7,120 bases of DNA from Candidatus Latescibacterota bacterium. GTDB taxonomy: Bacteria > JAAXHH01 > JABIQT01. The position numbers were made by a program, and so were the translations under genes. The notes beneath the pieces were generated by a model, which was not told the DNA's origin, did not search any database, and was given only the letters and a program-made list of their open reading frames with translations. Location of the stretch: the NCBI GenBank assembly GCA_018667995.1, contig JABIQT010001083.1, forward strand, positions 1 through 7,120, given 5' to 3'. This document shows positions 1-5,866 of this stretch, one piece after another; positions within the stretch are counted from its first letter, which is position 1, and each line of letters opens with the position of its first letter.

Positions 1-968
1 AACGTTAACCGTTGTCCGTCCGCGCTGGCTATTCCGGTTATGATATCCCCGTCCACATTACTCGTAAAAGTACCGTCGTCACTAATAGAGTACGTGAATG
101 ACCCGGTGGCGCCCTCCTCCGATTGCGTGGACGCCCCACGAACTTCGAAAGTGCCATTGCCGTTGCCATCGAAGATGATTAAGAGTTTCTCAGAAACATG
201 TGCCTCGTGCGTCTCGTCTCCAATATTGAGCAGCAGAAAATCGAAAGCATACGCCCCAGAGATACTGGCATTGGTGTTACCTGTGGATTTCTTGATCCCA
301 ACGCTGATGGATTGGTGGTCCGGTTGGGTGTTAATCATCGTAAAGCTTCTGCTATCGGGACTGACAATTCCGATTCCTGTGTTTCCGCTGTCAACGGTAA
401 AGGTTCCGTCATCCGCAACAGCGTAGGTAAATGCACCAATCTCCCCTATATCAGACGGAATCGAACTTGAGAGTATCTCGACCGTACCGTTTCCATTCCC
501 GTCTACAACAATTTTGGTCACGCTGACATGGGCATCTATACCGTCCGCGAGAATGGGATTCTCATGGTCCACGATCCCCAGGTAATTGGTGTAAATAAAC
601 TCGCCAACCAGATCGGCGTTTGTGTTTCCAGTAGACTCTCTTATACCAAAAATGAGTGACCTGAAGTTATCATCAAGGCTAACCCCTGAAAAAGTCTGCC
701 CGTCCGGGCTGATGGCCGAGAGGAATGCCGTGTTCTGGTTGTCATCAGTCGGAAAAACCACTGTGAAATTCCCGTTGCTGTCGGCGAAATAGGTAAAAGG
801 TCCTGCATCCCCGACAGTCGTGGGATCCGATGAGGCAAGAATCTGAAAGGTTCCGCCGCCAATTCCATCAAACGTCGTGGCAAGTTGCAGCGTTAATACC
901 TCATCAGAATCAGGCTCGTCAGCATTCCTGGTTTGTGCGTATACGTTGACGACGAAGTCGCCGGTTAT
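1..968 (-). repeat. Protein-level tandem repeats of ~117 residues (two full units and a partial third)
   Basis: Unit A covers residues 33-150 (bases 615-968), unit B 151-266 (267-614) and unit C 267-354 (1-266, cut by the edge). Each begins with a short strand (ITGDF, LVGEF, ISGAY). A G-rich turn follows: GIGGGTF in A, DGNGNGT in B and C. Next come FTY plus a D/N-G turn (SNGNFTV, DDGTFTV, DDGTFTS) and an SPDG-like or SADG turn. Units A and B both end in STGNTNA. The units are clearly related in protein but diverged in DNA, so the duplication looks old. Confidence 0.8.
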
Positions 969-1064
969 GCGGGCTTCTGGCACCTGGGCGAAGGCAACAG
1001 TGGATAGGGTTGTGAGGATCACCGTGGAAAACAGGAGTACCTTGATATAGATTTGAGAAAACAC
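1..1064 (-). CDS. Secreted protein with tandem ~117-residue repeats, N-terminal part (partial)
   Basis: The frame is open from a GTG codon at 1064-1062 to the window edge: 354 codons, with the C-terminus missing. The GTG follows an AAGGAG ribosome binding site (1072-1077) by 7 bases. An in-frame TAG lies about 30 bases upstream with no ATG in between, which fixes the start. Residues 1-26 form a signal peptide: Lys8, a hydrophobic core at about 9-23, and an AFA cleavage site before Gln27. The product is therefore exported. From residue about 33 the protein consists of repeats rich in Gly, Asp, Asn, Thr and Ser, with alternating hydrophobic residues as in beta strands. Recurring motifs are GNGNGT, FTY, DDGTFT and STGNTNA. 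I see no catalytic motif or membrane anchor in the visible part. I do not recognise the family. A surface or extracellular beta-structured protein is an inference. Confidence is high that this is a gene and low for any function. Confidence 0.88.
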   Translation of the reverse strand, partial: MFSQIYIKVLLFSTVILTTLSTVAFAQVPEARITGDFVVNVYAQTRNADEPDSDEVLTLQLATTFDGIGGGTFQILASSDPTTVGDAGPFTYFADSNGNFTVVFPTDDNQNTAFLSAISPDGQTFSGVSLDDNFRSLIFGIRESTGNTNADLVGEFIYTNYLGIVDHENPILADGIDAHVSVTKIVVDGNGNGTVEILSSSIPSDIGEIGAFTYAVADDGTFTVDSGNTGIGIVSPDSRSFTMINTQPDHQSISVGIKKSTGNTNASISGAYAFDFLLLNIGDETHEAHVSEKLLIIFDGNGNGTFEVRGASTQSEEGATGSFTYSISDDGTFTSNVDGDIITGIASADGQRLT

Positions 1065-1071
1065 TGATAAT

Positions 1072-1077
1072 CTCCTT
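1072..1077 (-). promoter_or_regulatory. Ribosome binding site of the secreted repeat protein
   Basis: AAGGAG on the minus strand sits 7 bases before the GTG at 1064. It decides the start, because no ATG lies between the upstream in-frame stop and this GTG. Confidence 0.85.
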
Positions 1078-1126
1078 ACAACGTTGTGGTAATGCTATGT
1101 TCGTGAGATCGGTAGATCTTGCACAG

Positions 1127-1157
1127 ATTTAATGCACACTGGTCGTAGATCGGTCAA
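1127..1157 (-). promoter_or_regulatory. Weak candidate promoter for the secreted repeat protein
   Basis: TTGACC (1152-1157) resembles a -35 box, and TTAAAT (1127-1132) matches 4 of 6 bases of a -10 box. The spacer is 19 bases, longer than ideal. It would give a leader of about 55 bases before the GTG. Weak sequence evidence only. Confidence 0.25.
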
Positions 1158-1494
1158 ATATCCTGCAGATGTCATGTAACCTTAAGCCCGTTCTGTTGCA
1201 GGTCAACCAAATACTGAAATGGGCGATCTTCAATTGTGGACCACGCATGCAATACCTATATGCGGTGTGCCTGGTTGTGGTAATTGTTCTCCATTGGTTG
1301 TAGCTCGACTGAGCATGCTCTGATGTGTCAGCTTAGGATTATGATATTGAGAATTTGATGGAATAAAAGACAGGATTGTCTGAAATTAGATTTGTACCGA
1401 CACCTGTCAATGATTTTCAACGGAATGCGAAGGATTGTCCTTGGCACAACCATGACATCCCTATACACCGCGCTCACGTGGCGAATCTTTACGT

Positions 1495-1518
1495 CCCGCT
1501 CGTGTGGTTTCGAGCGGG
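1495..1518. other. GC-rich perfect hairpin in the intergenic region
   Basis: CCCGCTCG (1495-1502) and CGAGCGGG (1511-1518) are perfect inverted repeats with an 8-base loop, TGTGGTTT on the plus strand. No T-run follows on either strand, so it is not a standard intrinsic terminator. It could be a structured RNA element or a protein-binding palindrome. Confidence 0.5.
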
Positions 1519-1808
1519 GCAACCATCCTAGGGCCTCTTGATGAACACAGACTATCTGTTCTTAATCTCAGGGCATCTGTGATGATGCGCGATAGTGGAA
1601 CGGTCAGAATTGGGAAGCAGGTGGTGTCCTCGCGCAACCGACTCTGATGTGGACAAGGACAAGCAGTTGTGGGATAGTAAATGTGGCAGAACTGGAAGAA
1701 CGTATCTATTGACTGTATAGGTATTCAGAGCGAATCGCGGCAAGCCCTAGCATCGGACCTGCACGTTTCTATTATGTGCGATAGAAGAGCATTCCGAGTC
1801 CAAAAGCA

Positions 1809-1843
1809 GAAAGCCCTTAACTTGTTGAAAGTTAAGGGCTTTC
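1809..1843 (-). terminator. Terminator-like hairpin downstream of tRNA-fMet
   Basis: GAAAGCCCTTAACTT (minus strand) pairs perfectly with AAGTTAAGGGCTTTC: a 15-base-pair stem with a 5-base loop (1824-1828). It begins 5 bases after the tRNA 3' end. On the minus strand it is followed by TGCTTTTG, a short, imperfect T-tract. Position and stem length fit an intrinsic terminator or 3' processing structure for the tRNA transcript. The stem is symmetrical, but no gene approaches it from the plus side. Confidence 0.8.
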
Positions 1844-1848
1844 GTGTA

Positions 1849-1922
<74 letters not shown>

Positions 1923-1936
1923 CCGATTAGGTTCCT

Positions 1937-1965
1937 AAAATAGGAAGTGCTCCCTCGATTGTCAA
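1937..1965 (-). promoter_or_regulatory. Sigma70-type promoter of tRNA-fMet
   Basis: On the minus strand a perfect -35 box TTGACA (1960-1965) is separated by exactly 17 bases from TATTTT (1937-1942), which matches 4 of 6 bases of the -10 consensus. Initiation about 7 bases later would give a short 5' leader, removed by RNase P before the mature end at 1922. Confidence 0.85.
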
Positions 1966-2011
1966 GCGGTATTTACACCAATGCCCGTTGGCTGGTCCTG
2001 CGGGCTGCGGG

Positions 2012-3052
2012 TCACACGCTCCGGATCTGGGGTTTGCTGCCATCCGGCTTCAGGGCGCGACCATCAGGAATCCCACAGCCGTGGAACAGTACACGCTGTA
2101 CCGCCAGATCGTGGGCCGCCGAATAGTCGGGTTCCTTATCCCCACGGATGCAAGCCGCCAGTTCCCGTAGAAGAGTGGGGAAGTCGTCTGGCGTTTCTAT
2201 GGTGAGATCCTGCCAGCCGGTCTGGTATCCTTCGCGGCCTGTTTCCAGACAGAGACTCAGGTTGTTCGAGCCAATCTGATTATGAATGGCTGTGCCCTCG
2301 GTTCCATACAACTCTATCCTGCGCGTTCGATCGGTACCCACATGCATGGCTGCCGTTTCAACAATGGCGGTACAATCGGATCGGAATTCATACAGCACGA
2401 CAGCATTGTCAACTTGGGACTTATTCCCGAAATGCTTACCAAGTACTGATTGTGCCCTCACAGGCTCTCCCAAAAGAGCGACCATGAGATCCACCAGATG
2501 GCCAGCCATTTCGAAGTAGACACCAGCCTGGTACTTACCCAGGGTGGATTCGATTTGGGGATGCCAGGATTTGGGCTTTGGAATATGTCCCCGGTAGTAA
2601 AATAAATCCCCCAGGGCGCCGGATTTCGCCATTCTCAACATCTCATGGATGGCTGCATTGTAGCGCCACATGTAGGCCACCTGAAGTTGTAGCCCGCGCT
2701 CTTGTGCAAGATTCTGGAGTTCTTCGAGTCGCGCCAGGTCGATTCCTGCGGGCTTCTCCAAGAGCACATGCTTTCCTGCTTTCAGTGCTTTTTCAACATA
2801 GTCCAGATTCTGATGGATTCTGCCTTCTACAATGACGGCCTCGGCCTCGCTGAACAGTACTTCTTCGACATTAGCATATACCTGAATGTCCGGCACGAAT
2901 TTCGTCCACTGCAGCCACTTCTGCTGGCGCACGGCCTCTTCCGGTTCGTACATGCCCACAATCTGGAACTCGTCGGGCCTCAGAGCGGCCTCGCGCACAT
3001 GCAGCACGGCGTGACTGTGCCAGACACCCAAATAGGCTAATTTCAATGGCAT
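2012..3052 (-). CDS. Gfo/Idh/MocA-family NAD(P)-dependent oxidoreductase
   Basis: The product has 346 residues, a normal length for the family. These enzymes oxidise or reduce sugars, inositols and related polyols using NAD(P) in the cytoplasm. The N-terminal Rossmann half opens with LKLAYLGVWHSHA (residues 3-15), where the usual GxGxxG loop is replaced by GVWHSHA. The EKP motif, whose lysine is a family catalytic/cofactor residue, is at 99-101 after KAGKHVLL. The C-terminal half carries EMAGHLVDLMVALLGEP (181-197), the GHxxD element that supplies active-site residues. The frame is open upstream to an ATG at 3157, but I start at 3052. A ribosome binding site AAGGGA lies 8 bases before that ATG, homology begins there, and a promoter sits inside the upstream extension. 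It is divergent from the heparinase-like gene. No clear terminator separates it from the tRNA downstream. The substrate cannot be told from sequence. Confidence 0.92.
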   Translation of the reverse strand: MPLKLAYLGVWHSHAVLHVREAALRPDEFQIVGMYEPEEAVRQQKWLQWTKFVPDIQVYANVEEVLFSEAEAVIVEGRIHQNLDYVEKALKAGKHVLLEKPAGIDLARLEELQNLAQERGLQLQVAYMWRYNAAIHEMLRMAKSGALGDLFYYRGHIPKPKSWHPQIESTLGKYQAGVYFEMAGHLVDLMVALLGEPVRAQSVLGKHFGNKSQVDNAVVLYEFRSDCTAIVETAAMHVGTDRTRRIELYGTEGTAIHNQIGSNNLSLCLETGREGYQTGWQDLTIETPDDFPTLLRELAACIRGDKEPDYSAAHDLAVQRVLFHGCGIPDGRALKPDGSKPQIRSV

Positions 3053-3060
3053 TGATGGAA

Positions 3061-3066
3061 TCCCTT
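3061..3066 (-). promoter_or_regulatory. Ribosome binding site of the oxidoreductase
   Basis: AAGGGA on the minus strand, 8 bases before the ATG at 3052. It supports the shorter 346-residue protein over the 381-residue frame starting at 3157. Confidence 0.65.
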
Positions 3067-3072
3067 CGGAGT

Positions 3073-3096
3073 GTTGTCCGCTCCCCAGCGGCCAAC
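3073..3096. promoter_or_regulatory. Imperfect palindrome in the oxidoreductase leader
   Basis: On the plus strand GTTG-T-CCGCT (3073-3082) mirrors AGCGG-C-CAAC (3087-3096) around CCCC: 9 of 10 positions pair. It lies in the inferred 5' leader of the oxidoreductase, between promoter and ribosome binding site. It could be a repressor operator or a leader hairpin. Confidence 0.4.
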
Positions 3097-3119
3097 GTGG
3101 TAATGCTTGTTTCGAGTCT

Positions 3120-3150
3120 ATTATATGCGTCATTACCAAGAAATTGTCAA
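3120..3150 (-). promoter_or_regulatory. Promoter of the oxidoreductase gene
   Basis: On the minus strand both boxes are perfect: TTGACA (3145-3150) and TATAAT (3120-3125). The 19-base spacer is 2 longer than optimal, which may weaken the promoter or make it dependent on an activator. Transcription would start near 3112 and give a leader of about 60 bases before the ATG at 3052. Confidence 0.7.
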
Positions 3151-3178
3151 GTATCACAATGGGAGAAATACGTTGACA
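3145..3178. promoter_or_regulatory. Candidate operator: interrupted inverted repeat between the divergent genes
   Basis: TGTCAAGTAT (3145-3154) is mirrored by ATAC-G-TTGACA (3168-3178) with a single inserted G, around a 13-base centre. The left arm is the -35 box of the oxidoreductase promoter. The right arm is a perfect TTGACA facing the heparinase-like gene. A dimeric regulator binding both arms could control both genes, but paired -35 boxes alone would give part of the same symmetry. Confidence 0.35.
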
Positions 3179-3209
3179 GTAGTCCCGAAATCAAAGAGAC
3201 TGGCCGACC

Positions 3210-5147
3210 ATGGGACCACATCTCTTACTGACCGAACAATCTCGGAATGGACTGCGCTCCTTAGCTGATGTCAAGCGGTCCGTTATGTCCGGGCATGGTC
3301 AGAAACTCTGGACATCGTTAAAACTCCGAGCAGACAGGAGCGCCAGTGGTGCCCCGCTGGTGCCCACGGATATGATACCTGGCCGCGATCCTCTAATGGC
3401 CAAACACGGGAACGCCGATTACGTGATCGTGCAGGCGGCAGCTGATCGCATCATGGATGCGGCACTGGTCGCCCTCATCACGGACGACCTCAGCTATAAA
3501 GACGCAGCGCTCGTACAGATAGAAGCGCTCTATGATGCTTCTCATTGGCCGGAGTGGAGGGATCTTGCGCACCACTTTGTAGCGGCGGATCTGCGAACAG
3601 GGCAGCTCTGTCAGGCGGTTGGATTCGCCTTCGACTGGTTATATCCCATGCTATCAGAGCATGAACGAGAGTGGATCGTCGATGGCATTGACCGTTGTGG
3701 AATTCGGCCTTATATGCAGGCTTACGATGAGAATGCATCGTATTTCGCCCGGCAGAATAACTGGCAGACTTGCGTAGTGGGCGGCCTGGGTATTGCAGGG
3801 ATGGCTCTTGAACACCACCACCCGGATGCACAACAGCTCATGGATATGGCCCACAAGCGCATGCTGGCCTATCGGTCCGTCTATGGCCCCGCGGGGGAGT
3901 TCAACGAAAATCCGGGATACGCTGGTGCGACGCGCCTTCCAGTAATCTATTTTTCGGCCCACCGATATCATACGGGTGGTGGCGAGAACCTGCTCGCCGA
4001 AGCTCCATTCCCGGAAACATGCAAATGGTACATGTACTTCACCGCTCCGCCCGACCGCGTGGTCGATTTCGGAGATACCCATGCGAATGCCCCGCCTGGC
4101 AGTAGCCACTATGCGGCTGTAGCAGCGGCAACGGGAAGTAGCATGTTGCAGTGGTACTATCTGAACTACCAGAATCGAGAGGACTCATCGCTCCTACCGC
4201 TCGAGCTGCTCTGGTATGACGACACCATTAAACCTGAATCGCCCGACGGCAGTCTTCCACTCGGGGACGCCTTCCCCGCCCACGGCGGATGTATCAGCAG
4301 TCGGTCCGACTGGCACGAGCGTCGTCCGCATACGGTCGTGTTCAGCAAGGCGGGCCACGGGTCTGAGGCGCACGGCCACCACGATGCCGGGCAGGTGTGT
4401 GTGGATGCGCACGGAGAACGAATGATCGTTGATCTTTGTTCACCGCCTATGTATCCCGAGGATTTCTTCGAAGAAAATCGGTACCGCTACTACAATGCCG
4501 GTGTTCTTGGCCACAATGTGCTGATGTTTGATGGGCAGGAGACGTTCGCTGGCGAAATGCACAGAGCCGAGATCGAACATGCTCAGTTCGACGAGCATGT
4601 AGGTGGGGGGTGGCGTCTCGACCTATCCGGATGCTACGAGGGCTTAGTGCGGTATAAACGAGCGGTGGCCCACCTGCTACCCGGCATAGTTGCTGTGCTC
4701 GACGAAGCAGAACTAACTGGGTCCCGGGACATCTCATTGCGGTGGCACACGGTCGATCAATCGGAGCCCGATAGGGAAGGTCGTTTTGTAGTCCGGTCGG
4801 GTACGACGGCGCTGTCCGCCAGGATTGTCGGACTCGACGGTATCGGGTTGACCTATCAGCGCCGCCGACATGCCTACCACGAGCCCTATAACAAAGGTCG
4901 TCTTGGAGATATATTCGAGGATAGGCATGAAAGCTACGTGGAGGCGCAATGCCAATCGGATCGATGCCGTTTGCTTACCTTATTCTATGTCCCGGCTGCT
5001 GGCGATCCTCCTTGTGACTGGGAGGCGCTCGAGGACGGTTGGAGCCCGGTTGGCGAAACGTCACAAGGCATTGTCAAGGTAGGTGCACAGTCTCTTTCCG
5101 TGTGGGCGGCTACGCCGGGGCGCAGCGTGCGTGTCGGACTCGACTAA
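3210..5147 (+). CDS. Heparinase II/III-family protein (putative polysaccharide or oligosaccharide lyase)
   Basis: The product has 645 residues and the two-part plan of heparinase II/III and related alginate lyases. These cleave uronic-acid-containing glycans by beta-elimination. Residues about 1-330 look like the helical toroid, with NNW (183-185) and NENPGY (232-237) in expected active-site regions. Residues about 355-645 look like the beta-sandwich. Its entry motif HGHHD (388-392), followed by GERMIVDL, matches the His/Asp element of the heparinase II/III C-terminal domain. LGHNVLMFDGQE (433-444) is the usual H-N motif. There is no signal peptide or membrane segment, so it should work in the cytoplasm, probably on imported oligosaccharides. 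ATG 3210 is the only ATG, GTG or TTG start after an in-frame TAG at 3180. The Shine-Dalgarno sequence is poor (AGAG, about 11 bases away). It is first in a plus-strand cluster with trmH (38 bases downstream) and an EamA gene. The exact substrate is unknown. Confidence 0.88.
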   Translation: MGPHLLLTEQSRNGLRSLADVKRSVMSGHGQKLWTSLKLRADRSASGAPLVPTDMIPGRDPLMAKHGNADYVIVQAAADRIMDAALVALITDDLSYKDAALVQIEALYDASHWPEWRDLAHHFVAADLRTGQLCQAVGFAFDWLYPMLSEHEREWIVDGIDRCGIRPYMQAYDENASYFARQNNWQTCVVGGLGIAGMALEHHHPDAQQLMDMAHKRMLAYRSVYGPAGEFNENPGYAGATRLPVIYFSAHRYHTGGGENLLAEAPFPETCKWYMYFTAPPDRVVDFGDTHANAPPGSSHYAAVAAATGSSMLQWYYLNYQNREDSSLLPLELLWYDDTIKPESPDGSLPLGDAFPAHGGCISSRSDWHERRPHTVVFSKAGHGSEAHGHHDAGQVCVDAHGERMIVDLCSPPMYPEDFFEENRYRYYNAGVLGHNVLMFDGQETFAGEMHRAEIEHAQFDEHVGGGWRLDLSGCYEGLVRYKRAVAHLLPGIVAVLDEAELTGSRDISLRWHTVDQSEPDREGRFVVRSGTTALSARIVGLDGIGLTYQRRRHAYHEPYNKGRLGDIFEDRHESYVEAQCQSDRCRLLTLFYVPAAGDPPCDWEALEDGWSPVGETSQGIVKVGAQSLSVWAATPGRSVRVGLD

Positions 5148-5185
5148 ATCACGTCATCCGGATGTGGGGATCTTTCGAGATAACA

Positions 5186-5866
5186 ATGGGAAACAGTCAA
5201 AGGCGTTTCAGCAGAATCAAAGCGATTATCGATCGGCGCCAGCCGGATCTGACGGTTATGATGGATAACGTGCACAAGACCCATAACCTGGCCGCCATTT
5301 TGAGAACTTGCGATGCCGTGGGTGTGCCGACCATTCACGCTGTAACCTATCACGATCAAATGGGCGTGCGCCGCGCCGCTGCAAGCGGTTCCGAGAAGTG
5401 GGTGGATCTCGTGATACATCGGCGGCTGGAAGATGCCTACGGAGTGTTGAGATCTCAGAATATGAAGATCCTGATCGCCCATCCGTCCGGGTCTGGACGC
5501 GACTACCGGTCCGTAGATCTTACCCGACCTACAGCCATCGTGGTAGGCGCCGAACTCGATGGGCTATCCGAAAATGCTATCGCACTGGCCGATGACAGTA
5601 TATCGGTTCCTACCCACGGCATGGTAGATTCACTGAATGTCTCTGTGGCATCTGCCGTTATACTCTACGAAGCCCTCAGGCAGCGAGAGGCCGCCGGCAT
5701 GTACAAATCATGCCGGGTTGATCAGGAAACGAGAAAGCGCCTTCTGTTCGAGTACACCTATCCGGCAGCCGGTGCCCGGTGCAAGAAAGAGGGGCTCCCC
5801 TACCCTCGACTTGACGAAGATGGTGGCATCATTCCTGCCTCTGACCAATCCCTTGATCATTCATGA
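5186..5866 (+). CDS. trmH: TrmH (SpoU) tRNA (guanosine-18) 2'-O-methyltransferase
   Basis: The 226-residue protein is collinear with Escherichia coli TrmH (229 residues) from start to end. It transfers a methyl group from S-adenosylmethionine to the ribose of G18 in the D-loop of tRNAs. SPOUT motif 1 is HNLAAILRTCDAVGV (33-47), with Asn34 and the catalytic-type Arg40. Motif 2 is VVGAELDGLSENAIALAD (119-136). Motif 3, forming the knotted cofactor site, is VPTHGMVDSLNVSVASA (141-157), followed by ILYEALRQREAAGMY. The C-terminal extension with RLLFEYTYP and GLPYP is the tRNA-recognition tail also seen in the E. coli enzyme. The frame is open upstream to 5039 inside the preceding gene, but homology begins at the ATG at 5186, preceded by a weak GAGA (5177-5180). 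It lies 38 bases after the lyase gene and overlaps the transporter start, so all three probably share a transcript. General TrmH versus a close SPOUT relative is the only real ambiguity. Confidence 0.95.
   Translation: MGNSQRRFSRIKAIIDRRQPDLTVMMDNVHKTHNLAAILRTCDAVGVPTIHAVTYHDQMGVRRAAASGSEKWVDLVIHRRLEDAYGVLRSQNMKILIAHPSGSGRDYRSVDLTRPTAIVVGAELDGLSENAIALADDSISVPTHGMVDSLNVSVASAVILYEALRQREAAGMYKSCRVDQETRKRLLFEYTYPAAGARCKKEGLPYPRLDEDGGIIPASDQSLDHS

Larger units (their letters stand above)
1078..1808. other. Long intergenic stretch without a convincing gene
   Basis: About 730 bases separate the secreted protein's ribosome binding site from the hairpin downstream of the tRNA. The open frames here are about 60 codons, start at TTG, and give basic, low-complexity products without recognisable motifs, so I do not call them. 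Visible elements are the weak promoter near 1127-1157, a perfect TTGACA on the minus strand at 1405-1410 without a good -10 box, a 9-base direct repeat AGGATTGTC (1372-1380 and 1431-1439), and a hairpin at 1495-1518. The stretch could hold a long leader, a small RNA or a decayed gene. Confidence 0.5.

Noticed and set aside
40-470. Open frames of 128 and 90 codons on the plus strand
   Set aside because: They lie opposite the GTG-started secreted repeat protein, which has a signal peptide, ribosome binding site and internal repeats. The plus-strand products show no motifs.
641-883. 80-codon minus-strand frame
   Set aside because: It is another frame of the same repeat-protein gene, whose correct frame is continuous across this region.
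1430-1442. Short palindrome AAGGATTGTCCTT
   Set aside because: A 5-base stem without promoter or gene context; expected by chance in a region this long.
1328-1522. 64-codon minus-strand frame starting at TTG
   Set aside because: It has a poor start, no ribosome binding site, a basic motif-free product, and begins inside the hairpin at 1495-1518.
1552-1743. 63-codon minus-strand frame starting at TTG
   Set aside because: No ribosome binding site or recognisable motif; chance length for this base composition.
1767-1786. Short inverted repeat TTCTAT / ATAGAA
   Set aside because: Only 6 base pairs of AT-rich stem, and downstream of an already sufficient terminator-like hairpin.
3053-3157. 35-residue N-terminal extension of the oxidoreductase
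   Set aside because: It contains the perfect TATAAT and TTGACA promoter boxes and a palindrome, and family homology starts at the later ATG (3052), which has a ribosome binding site.
5039-5185. 49-residue N-terminal extension of TrmH
   Set aside because: It overlaps the end of the lyase gene in another frame and does not resemble TrmH; homology begins at 5186.
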